Source of the DNA: Rhodococcus sp. (in: high G+C Gram-positive bacteria)
GTDB taxonomy: Bacteria; Actinomycetota; Actinomycetes; Mycobacteriales; Mycobacteriaceae
Direction of reading: 5' to 3'
Assembly: GCF_023264675.1 (NCBI RefSeq)
Contig: NZ_JAHFVG010000003.1
Coordinates: 1-64,000, forward strand
DNA length: 64,000 bases
Position numbers and translations under genes: made by a program. The notes below the pieces were generated by a model. That model did no database searches, was not told the origin of the DNA, and saw nothing but the letters and a program-made list of their open reading frames with translations. Shown one piece after another: positions 8,493-16,579 of the stretch (positions are counted from its first letter, which is position 1; every line of letters starts with the position of its first letter).

Positions 8493-9356
8493 ATGACCAA
8501 TTCAGAAAGCACCCATCCCCCCGTTCTCCGCACCTGGTTCATCACCGGCGCTACCTCTGGCATCGGGCTTGCCACAGCTACCGCAGCCCTGGGGCGCGGC
8601 GACAACGTTGTTGCCACCGGCCGCTCGATCTCCACCCTCGATTCCCTTGCGGCGCAGTACCCCGACTCGCTGTTGGTCGCGGTAGCTGACGTACGAGACG
8701 AGACCGCTCTGCACGAGGCCGTCGATCGCGCGGTCCACGCCTTCGGCCGGATCGATGTCCTGGCAACCAACGCTGCATTCGGCATTTTCGGAGGTATCGA
8801 GGAGATCTCGGGCGAGCAATGGCGCAATATTTTCGAGACAAACTTTTTCGGCACCATGAACGCACTCCGCGCAGTCCTGCCCGTGATGCGCAAGCAGCAG
8901 TCAGGTCACGTCCTGCTTGCCTCCGCGCACTACGGCCAGAGCTCGCACTCGGGGGTCGGTTCGGTTGCCGCGACCAAGCACGCGCTTGAAGGCATCACCG
9001 ATTCACTCGTCGAAGAAGTTGCGCCCCTGGGCATCAAGGTCACCAGTTTCGCACCGGGCTTCACCGCCACCGAGTTTCTCGCCCGCCTCGACATGGGCGA
9101 GAACGGCAACACCGATTACGACCAGACCGTGCGGGCCACCTACCAAGCAGTGGGAGCGATGCCCGCGGAGGCGTTCAACAGCGCGGAAGCTGTTGCAGCA
9201 GCGCTGTTGACAGTGGTCGACTCCGAGAAGCCGCCACGCCGACTCGCCACCGGCAACACAAGCTACACCCTCATCAAGGACTCGCTCGATGCACGCCTCG
9301 CCGAGCTCACCGAGTGGTCGGCGGTAACCAAGAACGTCGAAACCTACGCGGGCTGA
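8493..9356 (+). CDS. Short-chain dehydrogenase/reductase-like protein lacking the catalytic Tyr
   Basis: A 287-residue classical SDR fold. The cofactor loop TGATSGIG is at 18-25, TNAAF stands for NNAG at about 92-96, S144 is in the LLASAHYG strand and K162 is in the active-site helix. The YxxxK tyrosine position (158) is Val (GSVAATKHA), with no frame disturbance, so classical carbonyl chemistry is doubtful. The ATG at 8493 is favoured over the frame opening at 8457. A strong terminator hairpin follows. It is divergent from the CGNR regulator gene. Confidence 0.8.
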   Translation: MTNSESTHPPVLRTWFITGATSGIGLATATAALGRGDNVVATGRSISTLDSLAAQYPDSLLVAVADVRDETALHEAVDRAVHAFGRIDVLATNAAFGIFGGIEEISGEQWRNIFETNFFGTMNALRAVLPVMRKQQSGHVLLASAHYGQSSHSGVGSVAATKHALEGITDSLVEEVAPLGIKVTSFAPGFTATEFLARLDMGENGNTDYDQTVRATYQAVGAMPAEAFNSAEAVAAALLTVVDSEKPPRRLATGNTSYTLIKDSLDARLAELTEWSAVTKNVETYAG

Positions 9357-9378
9357 CCCACCCGATCCACACCGCTCA

Positions 9379-9416
9379 GGGCGGTTTCGGCCGCGCACGC
9401 CTGGCCGAAACCGCCC
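9379..9416 (+). terminator. Intrinsic-type terminator hairpin after the SDR gene
   Basis: GGGCGGTTTCGGCC and GGCCGAAACCGCCC form a perfect 14-bp stem with a 10-nt loop, 22 bp beyond the SDR stop. There is no long T-tract, as is common in actinobacteria. Confidence 0.7.
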
Positions 9417-9574
9417 CGGACTATCCCGAGAGGGCCCAAGCTTTGTCCCGGAATCCCTATACCCAGGTCCGGTCCGAAAGAGTTCCCCGCATCGTGGTGG
9501 CCGAGAGTGCCCGGACAGGGGTGAGGCAAGCCTCCCCCCCATCGCACCATCAACGCCGAACCCCGGAGCATCCC

Positions 9575-10333
9575 ATGACACCCACCGCACTGGTCACCGG
9601 CGGCGCCAAGGGCATCGGTGCCGCCACCGCCCACGCGCTCGCTGCCGGCGGGCACACCGTTGTCGTCCATCACCGCAACGACGCAGAACGCGCACTGGCC
9701 GTGGTCTCCTCGCTTCCGGGCCACGGGCACGCCATAGTGCAGGGTGATCTCGGCGACCCGGAGATCGCCCGCGACGTCGTCGCCGCAGCCGTCCACGCCG
9801 TCGGCGGAATCGACGTACTGGTCAACAATGCCGGCGTCTACGACGAACACCCCCCGACAGCAACGACCTACGAGGACTGGCAGGCCGCCTGGAAAAAAGT
9901 GTTCGACATCAACGTGTTCGGCGCCGCCAACGTCAGCTGGGCCGTAATCGAGCACCTCATGCACCGACCGCAAGGTAGCGACGGGGCACGTATCATCTTC
10001 ATCGGATCGCGGGGCGCATATCGCGGCGAGCCCGACGCACCCGCCTACGGTGCCAGCAAAGCCGCTGTCCACTCGTTATCCCAGTCCCTCGCTGTCCACC
10101 TCGCCCCGCACGGCATCGCCGTGAGTGCAGTTGCGCCGGGGTTCACCCGGACCGAGCTGACCTCGGACATGCTGGCCGGGCCGCACGCTGCAGCGATCCG
10201 AGCGCAGAGCCCCTTCGGACGAACCGGCGAAGCCTCCGAGATCGCCTCAGCCGTCGCCTGGCTCGCTACGCCGGTGGCCACCTGGGCGAGCGGAACTGTC
10301 ATCGACCTCAACGGCGCATCCCACCTGAGATAG
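9575..10333 (+). CDS. SDR family oxidoreductase (FabG-like)
   Basis: A 252-residue classical SDR with all hallmarks: TGGAKGIG at 8-15, NNAG at 84-87, catalytic S145, Y158 and K162 (YGASK), and the PGFTRTEL segment after them. The ATG at 9575 follows CCGGAG. The C-terminus (ASGTVIDLNGASHLR) matches FabG-like 3-oxoacyl/alcohol dehydrogenases of about 250 residues. It is followed on the same strand by a zinc alcohol dehydrogenase and an exporter gene, suggesting a small xenobiotic or carbonyl detoxification operon. The substrate is not assigned. Confidence 0.88.
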   Translation: MTPTALVTGGAKGIGAATAHALAAGGHTVVVHHRNDAERALAVVSSLPGHGHAIVQGDLGDPEIARDVVAAAVHAVGGIDVLVNNAGVYDEHPPTATTYEDWQAAWKKVFDINVFGAANVSWAVIEHLMHRPQGSDGARIIFIGSRGAYRGEPDAPAYGASKAAVHSLSQSLAVHLAPHGIAVSAVAPGFTRTELTSDMLAGPHAAAIRAQSPFGRTGEASEIASAVAWLATPVATWASGTVIDLNGASHLR

Positions 10334-10397
10334 CACGGACCGCGACCACACGAACTCAATACCCCACCCGTCAATCCCGTCTACCCCCGAAAGAGCC

Positions 10398-11423
10398 ATG
10401 AACACATACAAAGTCATCGAAGTCGGGCCGAGCGGTGCGCTGCGACCTTCCCGTCGCCCACTCGTCGAACCGAGCCCCGGACAGGTCCGGATCCGAGTCC
10501 AGGCGTGCGGCATCTGCCACACCGACAGCGTTGCTGTGCAACCACATCCGGAGAACGAGAGCGGACGGGTACCCGGGCACGAGGTCGTCGGCATCATCGA
10601 CGCGGTCGGCGGCGACGTCAGCCGCTGGGACATCGGCGACCGGGTGGGCGTCGGGTTCCTCGGTGGACACTGCGGTGTGTGCGACCCCTGCCGACGCGGC
10701 CAGTTCGTCGCATGCGCCGACCAGCCTCTAACAGGTGTAACCGTCGATGGTGGTTACGCCGAGTTCATCTACGCTCGGGCGAGCGGCCTGGCCGCCATTC
10801 CGGCCACCCTGCCCTCACGAGAGGCAGCGCCTCTACTCTGCGCCGGATTCACCACCTTCAACGCACTCCTCAAAGGCAAGGCCACGGCCGGTGACCTCGT
10901 GGCAATCCAGGGCATCGGTGGACTCGGACATCTGGGAATTCAGTACGCCGCGAAGATGGGTCTTCGCGTGGCCGCGGTGGCACGCGGAACCAGCAAGAAG
11001 GACCTCGCACTCCAGCTCGGTGCACACCACTACATCGACTCCACCGCAACTACATCCGGCGACATTCTTCAAGGCCTCGGCGGCGCGCAGGTCATCGTTG
11101 CCACTGCCGCCAGCGGCAATTCCATGACATCGCTGCTCGGGGGGCTCGCCACCGGCGGCCGCCTCGTCGTCGTCGGCGCGTCGGACGAATCACTATCGGT
11201 GACGCCCCACGAACTCATCTTCGGCGGCGTCAATATCGGGGGCTCCTTGACCGGGACATCCATCGAGAACGAGGACAACCTGCAATTCGCGGCCGCACAG
11301 GGTATTCGCGCTCTCGTCGAATTGTCCCACCTCGATGATTCGGCCGCGGCCTACGACCGAATGATGAGCGGCAACGCCCGATTCCGAATGGTCCTCGACC
11401 TCGGCGACACGCCTCTGCCATGA
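10398..11423 (+). CDS. Zinc-dependent alcohol dehydrogenase (MDR superfamily)
   Basis: A 341-residue medium-chain dehydrogenase. Catalytic zinc ligands are C40 (ACGICHTD), H61 (PGHEVVG) and C148. The structural-zinc lobe has C92, C95, C98 and C106, and the coenzyme loop GIGGLGHLG is at 172-180. This is the AdhA/AdhP-like group of NAD(P)-dependent primary alcohol dehydrogenases. It lies 64 bp after an SDR gene and 72 bp before a DHA2 exporter gene on the same strand, so they may form a detoxification unit. Confidence 0.9.
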   Translation: MNTYKVIEVGPSGALRPSRRPLVEPSPGQVRIRVQACGICHTDSVAVQPHPENESGRVPGHEVVGIIDAVGGDVSRWDIGDRVGVGFLGGHCGVCDPCRRGQFVACADQPLTGVTVDGGYAEFIYARASGLAAIPATLPSREAAPLLCAGFTTFNALLKGKATAGDLVAIQGIGGLGHLGIQYAAKMGLRVAAVARGTSKKDLALQLGAHHYIDSTATTSGDILQGLGGAQVIVATAASGNSMTSLLGGLATGGRLVVVGASDESLSVTPHELIFGGVNIGGSLTGTSIENEDNLQFAAAQGIRALVELSHLDDSAAAYDRMMSGNARFRMVLDLGDTPLP

Positions 11424-11495
11424 CTGATCAAGAACGCAGTCTCCAGCGCTGCGACGACCCGTCGATATCACCCTGGAATCAGACCATCGACACCA

Positions 11496-12941
11496 ATGAC
11501 TCTGCACAACAACACAATCGAGCCTGCCGTGGGTAGACCAACAGCCCCACGAACCGTCCGGTCAGGTACTCTCCTCGCCGTCCTGTGCACCGCTTCGTTC
11601 ATCAGCACGCTGGACGTGTTCATCGTCAACGTCGGCCTCCGCGCCATCGGCGACGATGTGAACGTCTCGTCGTTGGCCGACTTGAGCTGGATCCTCAACG
11701 CCTACGCCATCGTGTTCGGTGCGCTTCTTGTCCCGGCCGGACGGCTCGCCGACCGGTACGGAGTCAAACAAGGATTCCTACTCGGTCTCGTACTGTTCAC
11801 CGTCGGCAGTCTTGGCTGCGCCATCAGCGGCGACCTGTGGTGGATCGTTGCACTGCGGTGCCTGCAGGCGGTCGGTGCTGCCGCGCTGGTACCCACCAGC
11901 CTCGGCCTCATCCTCACCGCCATCCCGGACTCGAAGCGAGAAGGGGCCATCAAGATCTGGTCGGTCAGCGGATCACTCGGCGCCGCAGCCGGTCCGGCAA
12001 TCGGCGGACTGTTGGTTCACCTGTCGTGGAGATGGATCTTCCTGCTCAACGTTCCCATCGGCATAATCGCCCTGATCGCAGCCGCTCAGCTGGCACCGTC
12101 CGTCAAGCACGCGGCCGATATGAAAGTGCCGGACATCCTCGGCGGACTACTTCTCGTAGCAGCGTCGGCATCGTTGACGCTGTCCCTGGTCCAGGGCCCT
12201 ACGTGGGGCTGGGACGCGAAAGGAACGCTCACGGGGTTCGTCGCCACCGCGGTAGCGGCCGGCGCGTTCACGCTGCGATCGCGGCATGCGTCGTCACCGT
12301 TGATCGATTCCACGTTGTTCGCCGAACGCTCGTTCACCTGGGGTAGCCTCGCAAGCCTGGTGCTGGGCGTGTCCTTCTCCATCCAACTTCTCGGGCTGAC
12401 GCTGTGGCTCCAGGAAGGCTGGGGGTGGTCGGCACTGCAAACCGGGCTCGGTATCGCCCCCGGTCCGGTGATGGTGTCGGTGACAGCTCTCGGACTCAGA
12501 CGGTTCACCGCTCGTGTGCCCCAGGGATGGCTCGCTGCCACCGGAGCGGTGCTGATGGGAGCAGGCGGACTCTTGATCGGACTCACCCTCGACCGCGAGC
12601 CGCATTACCTGACCGACGTGCTGCCTGGCTGGTTGATCGTCGGCGGAGGCGTCGGTCTCGCACTACCCACATTGGTCAGCGCGGCGTCAGCAGGTCTCAC
12701 CGCAAGTCAGACATCGACGGGCAGCGCAATTGTCCAGATGGGTCGGCAGATCGGGTCTGTCCTCGGAGTTGCAATCCTTGTCATCGTCCTGGGTACAGCT
12801 GCCGCAGGAGCTGGCCTGCTGGACCGGTTCGTAGAGGCGTGGTGGTGGGCCGCAGGGCTGTCACTCCTCGCAGCATTCTGTGCGCTCCCGCTGAATCCCC
12901 GGCGTAAGTCGCGCACTGAACGGGCGCTGGCCGAGGTGTAG
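11496..12941 (+). CDS. MFS drug exporter, DHA2 (EmrB/QacA) family
   Basis: A 481-residue transporter with about 14 hydrophobic helices. The antiporter motif A region (GRLADRYGVKQGF) lies in loop 2-3, and the antiporter motif C region (SLGAAAGPAIGG) lies in TM5. The length and 14-TM topology point to the proton-coupled DHA2 multidrug branch. It starts at ATG 11496 after the alcohol dehydrogenase. Its probable job is export of a toxic compound, or of the product of the upstream dehydrogenases; the substrate is unknown. Confidence 0.88.
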   Translation: MTLHNNTIEPAVGRPTAPRTVRSGTLLAVLCTASFISTLDVFIVNVGLRAIGDDVNVSSLADLSWILNAYAIVFGALLVPAGRLADRYGVKQGFLLGLVLFTVGSLGCAISGDLWWIVALRCLQAVGAAALVPTSLGLILTAIPDSKREGAIKIWSVSGSLGAAAGPAIGGLLVHLSWRWIFLLNVPIGIIALIAAAQLAPSVKHAADMKVPDILGGLLLVAASASLTLSLVQGPTWGWDAKGTLTGFVATAVAAGAFTLRSRHASSPLIDSTLFAERSFTWGSLASLVLGVSFSIQLLGLTLWLQEGWGWSALQTGLGIAPGPVMVSVTALGLRRFTARVPQGWLAATGAVLMGAGGLLIGLTLDREPHYLTDVLPGWLIVGGGVGLALPTLVSAASAGLTASQTSTGSAIVQMGRQIGSVLGVAILVIVLGTAAAGAGLLDRFVEAWWWAAGLSLLAAFCALPLNPRRKSRTERALAEV

Positions 12942-13071
12942 CAACCGGGCTTTCGCTCGGCCGCACCCAACGACCAAATCTTTGGCGCCACCCATTCGGC
13001 AGCGCACTTCACACGTTCGTATCCGTGCGACCCCACTAACTGCGGCCAACACCGCGAGATCGGCACACCTG

Positions 13072-13932
13072 ATGAGCATCACTCGCTTCAACTTCTCGCA
13101 TACTACCCGCAACATCTGTATCGCCGCTGTCACCGCTCTCGCATTCAGCGCCTGTTCCCCGTCGGCCGCATCACCACTCGACGCGCCCTCCCCCGCGACC
13201 GACTCAGCCGCCAAGCCAACGATTGTCCTCGTCCACGGAGCCTGGGCGGACGCGTCGAGCTTCAAACCAGTCACGGTGGAGCTCCAGAAAGACGGCTACC
13301 AAGTGCTCAATGCCCCAAACCCTCTGCGCGGCTTGGCCAGCGACTCGGCAAACGTCGCTGCGTTCGTCAACCAGAACACCACGGGCCCCGTCGTTCTCGT
13401 CGGGCACTCATACGGCGGCAGCGTAATCTCCAACGCTGCACTGAGCACCCCAACCGTCACCTCCCTGGTCTACATCGATGCGTTCGCACCCGATACCGGC
13501 GAGTCCGCGTTACAGCTGACCGCCGCAAAGCCAGGATCAGACCTCGCGGTACCCGACCCATCGACCGTCCTGAACTTCGTCACGTACCCGGGCGCGCCCG
13601 AGGGCGACGTGGACGCCTATGTCAAACCCGCAGTATTCCTGAAAGCCTTTGGCTTACACCTTCCGGAAGCCGATGCCGACGCCTTGGCTGCCAGTCAAAC
13701 GCCCATCGCGCTCAGCGCGCTGGCAGAACCATCCGGCGCGCCGGCATGGAAATCGTTGAAGAGCTTTTTCTACATCGGCACCGAGGACGCTGTCATACCA
13801 GCGGCGGAGCAGACATACATGGCCAACCGTGCCCACGGCGTGATCGCCACCGGTTCTGCCGATCATCTTTCCATGCTCGAGAAACCCACGCCGATAACGC
13901 ATCTCATCGAGCAGGCAGCGACCACCAAGTAG
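13072..13932 (+). CDS. Lipoprotein alpha/beta hydrolase (esterase-like)
   Basis: A 286-residue protein. The ATG at 13072 opens with a signal peptide ending in a lipobox-like FSAC (Cys28), so it is likely anchored to the outer face of the membrane. The catalytic domain begins IVLVHGAWADASSF (oxyanion region), with nucleophile S113 in GHSYGG and the catalytic His in SADHLSML near the end. This is the AB_hydrolase_6 group of small esterases. A longer in-frame opening from 12982 would bury the signal peptide and is rejected. It lies downstream of the exporter gene, though 130 bp apart. Confidence 0.82.
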   Translation: MSITRFNFSHTTRNICIAAVTALAFSACSPSAASPLDAPSPATDSAAKPTIVLVHGAWADASSFKPVTVELQKDGYQVLNAPNPLRGLASDSANVAAFVNQNTTGPVVLVGHSYGGSVISNAALSTPTVTSLVYIDAFAPDTGESALQLTAAKPGSDLAVPDPSTVLNFVTYPGAPEGDVDAYVKPAVFLKAFGLHLPEADADALAASQTPIALSALAEPSGAPAWKSLKSFFYIGTEDAVIPAAEQTYMANRAHGVIATGSADHLSMLEKPTPITHLIEQAATTK

Positions 13933-14148
13933 AACTAATGCCGGTGGACCCGTGGCAACGAAGACAGTTGGGAGCAGGATCGGGCAAGAACAGGAGAGGA
14001 ACCATCTACCGGTGGCAAGGATTCGCGCGTTGAATGACAATACCGACGACGATGCCTCCACCGTTCGCTGCGGCAGAGCGATGTCCGGCACCGACGGCGA
14101 CCGAAGTTTCTGTCCACCAACATTTTCGACACCCCCGAAGGAGAAGCC

Positions 14149-14619
14149 GTGACCACCCCAGGATACGACGCGGTGCAGGTCGTCAACGTCGTCAATCAAC
14201 ATTTTCTGCGATCGGACGCCAAGGACTTCGCGGGTGCGCGCGCACTGTGGGCCGAGGAATTGACCGTCGACTTCGGAGGGCTCAATCCCGACGCCGAGGG
14301 GCGGGTCAGCGCCGAGGACATGGAACGGTCCGCCCGAGAACTGGTCGGCCCCGTGACTGTGACCCAGCACATGATCTCCAATCACGTCGTGACAATCGAC
14401 GGCGACGATGCGACCGTGTCGTTCTACGAACAGGCCTTGCACCATCACCCCGCCTTGGGTGGAGACGCATCGGTGAACACCTGGACGCTGTACGGCCGAG
14501 GCGAATTCCGGCTGCACCTCACCGCGGCAGGTTGGAAGATCACCGCCCAACGCTTGATCGCCGTCCACACCGTCGGCAACCCGAACCTGCTGACCGACGT
14601 CGCCGCGATGAGCGACTGA
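14149..14619 (+). CDS. SnoaL-like/NTF2-fold protein
   Basis: A 156-residue protein starting at a GTG with an excellent AAGGAGAA 3-4 nt upstream. The helix (VVNVVNQHFLRSDAKDFAGARALW) followed by beta strands and paired His (HHHPALGG) fits the NTF2/SnoaL-like cone fold used for polyketide cyclases, dehydratases and orphan binding proteins. No specific catalytic pattern is decisive. The 216 bp before it contain no gene I can support. Probably an enzyme of small-molecule turnover in this redox-rich region. Confidence 0.7.
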   Translation: MTTPGYDAVQVVNVVNQHFLRSDAKDFAGARALWAEELTVDFGGLNPDAEGRVSAEDMERSARELVGPVTVTQHMISNHVVTIDGDDATVSFYEQALHHHPALGGDASVNTWTLYGRGEFRLHLTAAGWKITAQRLIAVHTVGNPNLLTDVAAMSD

Positions 14620-14717
14620 CCCATCGCACTCGCTTGGAATGCCGACCACGCTTCGATCAGACGTCTACTCCGGTGGTGAATCGGAGGTGATCGTGGGCAA
14701 GGCGATCAGGGGAAGGC

Positions 14718-14921
14718 CTACTTCGAGGCCGATCTCCCCGAACCGTGAGAACCCGTCTGCAGCACAAGGTGGGTCAGGCAAATGGGTGCACTCGAGAGTG
14801 GCATCGACGACGCATCGCGCGGGCCGATAACCGCGTCCACAGTCGCTGCGATCGTCCTGCGAAATTTGCGTTCACGATAAGAACGCATCGCAATGCACTC
14901 CACTGCATGAGAGCTGCGGAT
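14718..14921 (-). pseudogene. Decayed tail of a CGNR-type regulator gene
   Basis: On the minus strand the frame reads HAVECIAMRSYRERKFRR, matching the C-terminus of the CGNR protein at 7774-8373 (HAAGCSSMVAMRSYRERK). A 27-nt stretch is identical between 14865-14891 and 7819-7845. The upstream domains are missing and the rest of the frame is unrelated, so this is a truncated paralogue remnant in the 377-bp gap before the next TetR gene. Confidence 0.6.
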
Positions 14922-14964
14922 GTCGTCTCCGCGGGCCTACATCGGGACATGCCTGCTAGTCTAT

Positions 14965-14982
14965 CTGTAACGCTCCTTACAG
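14965..14982. promoter_or_regulatory. Putative autoregulatory operator of the downstream TetR gene
   Basis: CTGTAA-N6-TTACAG is a perfect 6-bp inverted repeat ending 14 bp before the TetR GTG start and touching its ribosome-binding site (AGAGAGGA at 14981-14988). The position fits repression of the TetR-SDR pair. Confidence 0.5.
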
Positions 14983-14996
14983 AGAGGAAGTTGCAG

Positions 14997-15614
14997 GTGC
15001 AGACCAAACGGCAGCAGCAGGGGGAAAGCTCGCGAGAGGTGATACTCGACGCGGCCGAACGATCGATGTCCAGTCGCGGCTACGCGGCCACCTCGATCAG
15101 CCACATATGCAGAGAATGCACGCTGCCCGCCAGCTCGATCTACTGGCACTTCGGATCCAAACAGGGGGTGCTTGCAGCCGTCTTGGAGCGAGGTGCCGAG
15201 CGCTTTTTTGCTGCTATCCCCTGGCATGGAGGCGCATCCGGTGCGCCCGAGGTCGAAGTGCAGCTGTTCACGACCGCAAAGCTGATCTCCGAGCGCCCCG
15301 AGTTCCTCCGGCTGGTCTACCTACTGGCACTGGAACGCACCGACGATCCCGCCGTGAGTGCCGCGTTGCACAATGTTCGGACTACTGCCATCGCGGGCTT
15401 CCGGGCTGCGATCGAAACACTTCTGCCACCCGATGTGCCACCTGAAAAGGCTGAGCGCGTGCTCGACGAGCTTGCAGCGCTGGCTACTGCCCTCTCCGAC
15501 GGAGTGTTCCTCGCCGTCTACCTCGAACCCGAATCGACGGACGTGCAACGCATGTATCGGCGGCTCTTGCAGGCGGTCACCACATTGCTACCGATATTGC
15601 TGGAGGAAGAATGA
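14997..15614 (+). CDS. TetR/AcrR family transcriptional regulator
   Basis: A 205-residue protein. The GTG at 14997 is chosen because AGAGAGGA lies 8 nt upstream; a TTG at 14991 is the alternative, and the frame open from 14745 is non-coding extension. The helix-turn-helix runs from SREVILDAAERSMSSRGYAATS to PASSIYWHFGSKQGVL. The C-terminal domain resembles TetR_C_11-like regulators. The stop overlaps the ATG of an SDR gene by 4 bp (ATGA), so the two are translationally coupled. An inverted repeat in the leader suggests autorepression. Confidence 0.83.
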   Translation: MQTKRQQQGESSREVILDAAERSMSSRGYAATSISHICRECTLPASSIYWHFGSKQGVLAAVLERGAERFFAAIPWHGGASGAPEVEVQLFTTAKLISERPEFLRLVYLLALERTDDPAVSAALHNVRTTAIAGFRAAIETLLPPDVPPEKAERVLDELAALATALSDGVFLAVYLEPESTDVQRMYRRLLQAVTTLLPILLEEE

Positions 15615-16513
15615 CTACTCGAACCGTGATCATCACCGGGGCCAACACCGGTCTCGGTCTGGAATGCGCCCGAAGTATTCTGGCGCGCGACGACGCCGTG
15701 CATGTGGTGCTTGCCGTGCGAAACCCCGAGCTGGGCGCCAAGGCGGTAGCCGAGCTCGGTGCGCCCGAACGGTGCTCGGTCATCGAGTGCGATCTTGCGT
15801 CGCTGGCCTCCGTGGGTGAGTTCATCGCGGCGTTCGCCTCCGCACCGATACCTCCGTTGCGGGCCGTTGTGTGCAACGCCGGACTTCAGATGACGGACAC
15901 CAAGTACACCGTCGACGGCGTCGAAATGACCTTTGGTGTCAATCATCTCGGCCATTTCGCACTGGTTACGGGACTGCTCGACCGTCTCGTCGCTCCGGCG
16001 CGGATCGTCATCGTAGCGAGCGGAACTCATGACCCGGCCAAACTCACCGGTATGCCCGCCCCGAATTACACCTCAGCCGAAGAACTTGCCCATCCGCCCA
16101 CACATGTGCCGAGCGAGGGTCGGCGTCGCTACACGGCGTCGAAGCTCTGCAACGTGCTGTTCTGCTACGAGCTGGACCGTCGGCTGGGCGAGGGCGCCAA
16201 AGGAGTAACAGTGACCGCATTCGACCCCGGTCTGATGCCGAGTACATCTCTGGCACGCGACTACTCGTCGTCCCAGAAGTTGTTATGGCGCATCATCACT
16301 CCCGCGCTACGCCTGCTGCCCAATGTCAACAGCAGCACTGCGTCCGGCGCGAGACTGGCGGCATTGGCCGTCGACGAGGCGTTCGAGGGTGTCAGCGGCC
16401 GCTACTTCGAGGGCGCCAAAGATATTCGATCGTCCACCGACTCCTACGATGTCGCGAAAGCCGCCGATCTATGGGAGACAAGCGAGCAACTGGTGCAGCA
16501 CATCAGCAGGTGA
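15611..16513 (+). CDS. SDR family NAD(P)-dependent oxidoreductase (retinol dehydrogenase/protochlorophyllide reductase-like)
   Basis: A 300-residue SDR. TGANTGLG is at 9-16, CNAG at 88-91, S137 in the IVIVASGTHD strand, and Y174 and K178 in RRYTASKLCN. The TGANTGLG loop, the FGVNHLGHF helix and the YTASK site are characteristic of the retinol dehydrogenase/light-dependent-POR-like branch. In a non-photosynthetic actinobacterium this means a general carbonyl or alcohol oxidoreductase, not chlorophyll synthesis. It is coupled to the TetR gene by a 4-bp overlap and is presumably that regulator's main target. Confidence 0.85.
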   Translation: MTTRTVIITGANTGLGLECARSILARDDAVHVVLAVRNPELGAKAVAELGAPERCSVIECDLASLASVGEFIAAFASAPIPPLRAVVCNAGLQMTDTKYTVDGVEMTFGVNHLGHFALVTGLLDRLVAPARIVIVASGTHDPAKLTGMPAPNYTSAEELAHPPTHVPSEGRRRYTASKLCNVLFCYELDRRLGEGAKGVTVTAFDPGLMPSTSLARDYSSSQKLLWRIITPALRLLPNVNSSTASGARLAALAVDEAFEGVSGRYFEGAKDIRSSTDSYDVAKAADLWETSEQLVQHISR

Positions 16514-16579
16514 CATACACCCGCTGGGTGTCCCCCACCAAGGCGGTCTCGATCACAGTCGGCGCGCACCCGAAATGCG

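Noticed and set aside
9314..9574. N-terminal extension of the second SDR
   Set aside because: It crosses a terminator hairpin and adds residues before the TALVTGG Rossmann start at 9575.
13933..14148. Possible gene in the gap before the SnoaL-like gene
   Set aside because: Frames on either strand are short and have no start signal or family resemblance.
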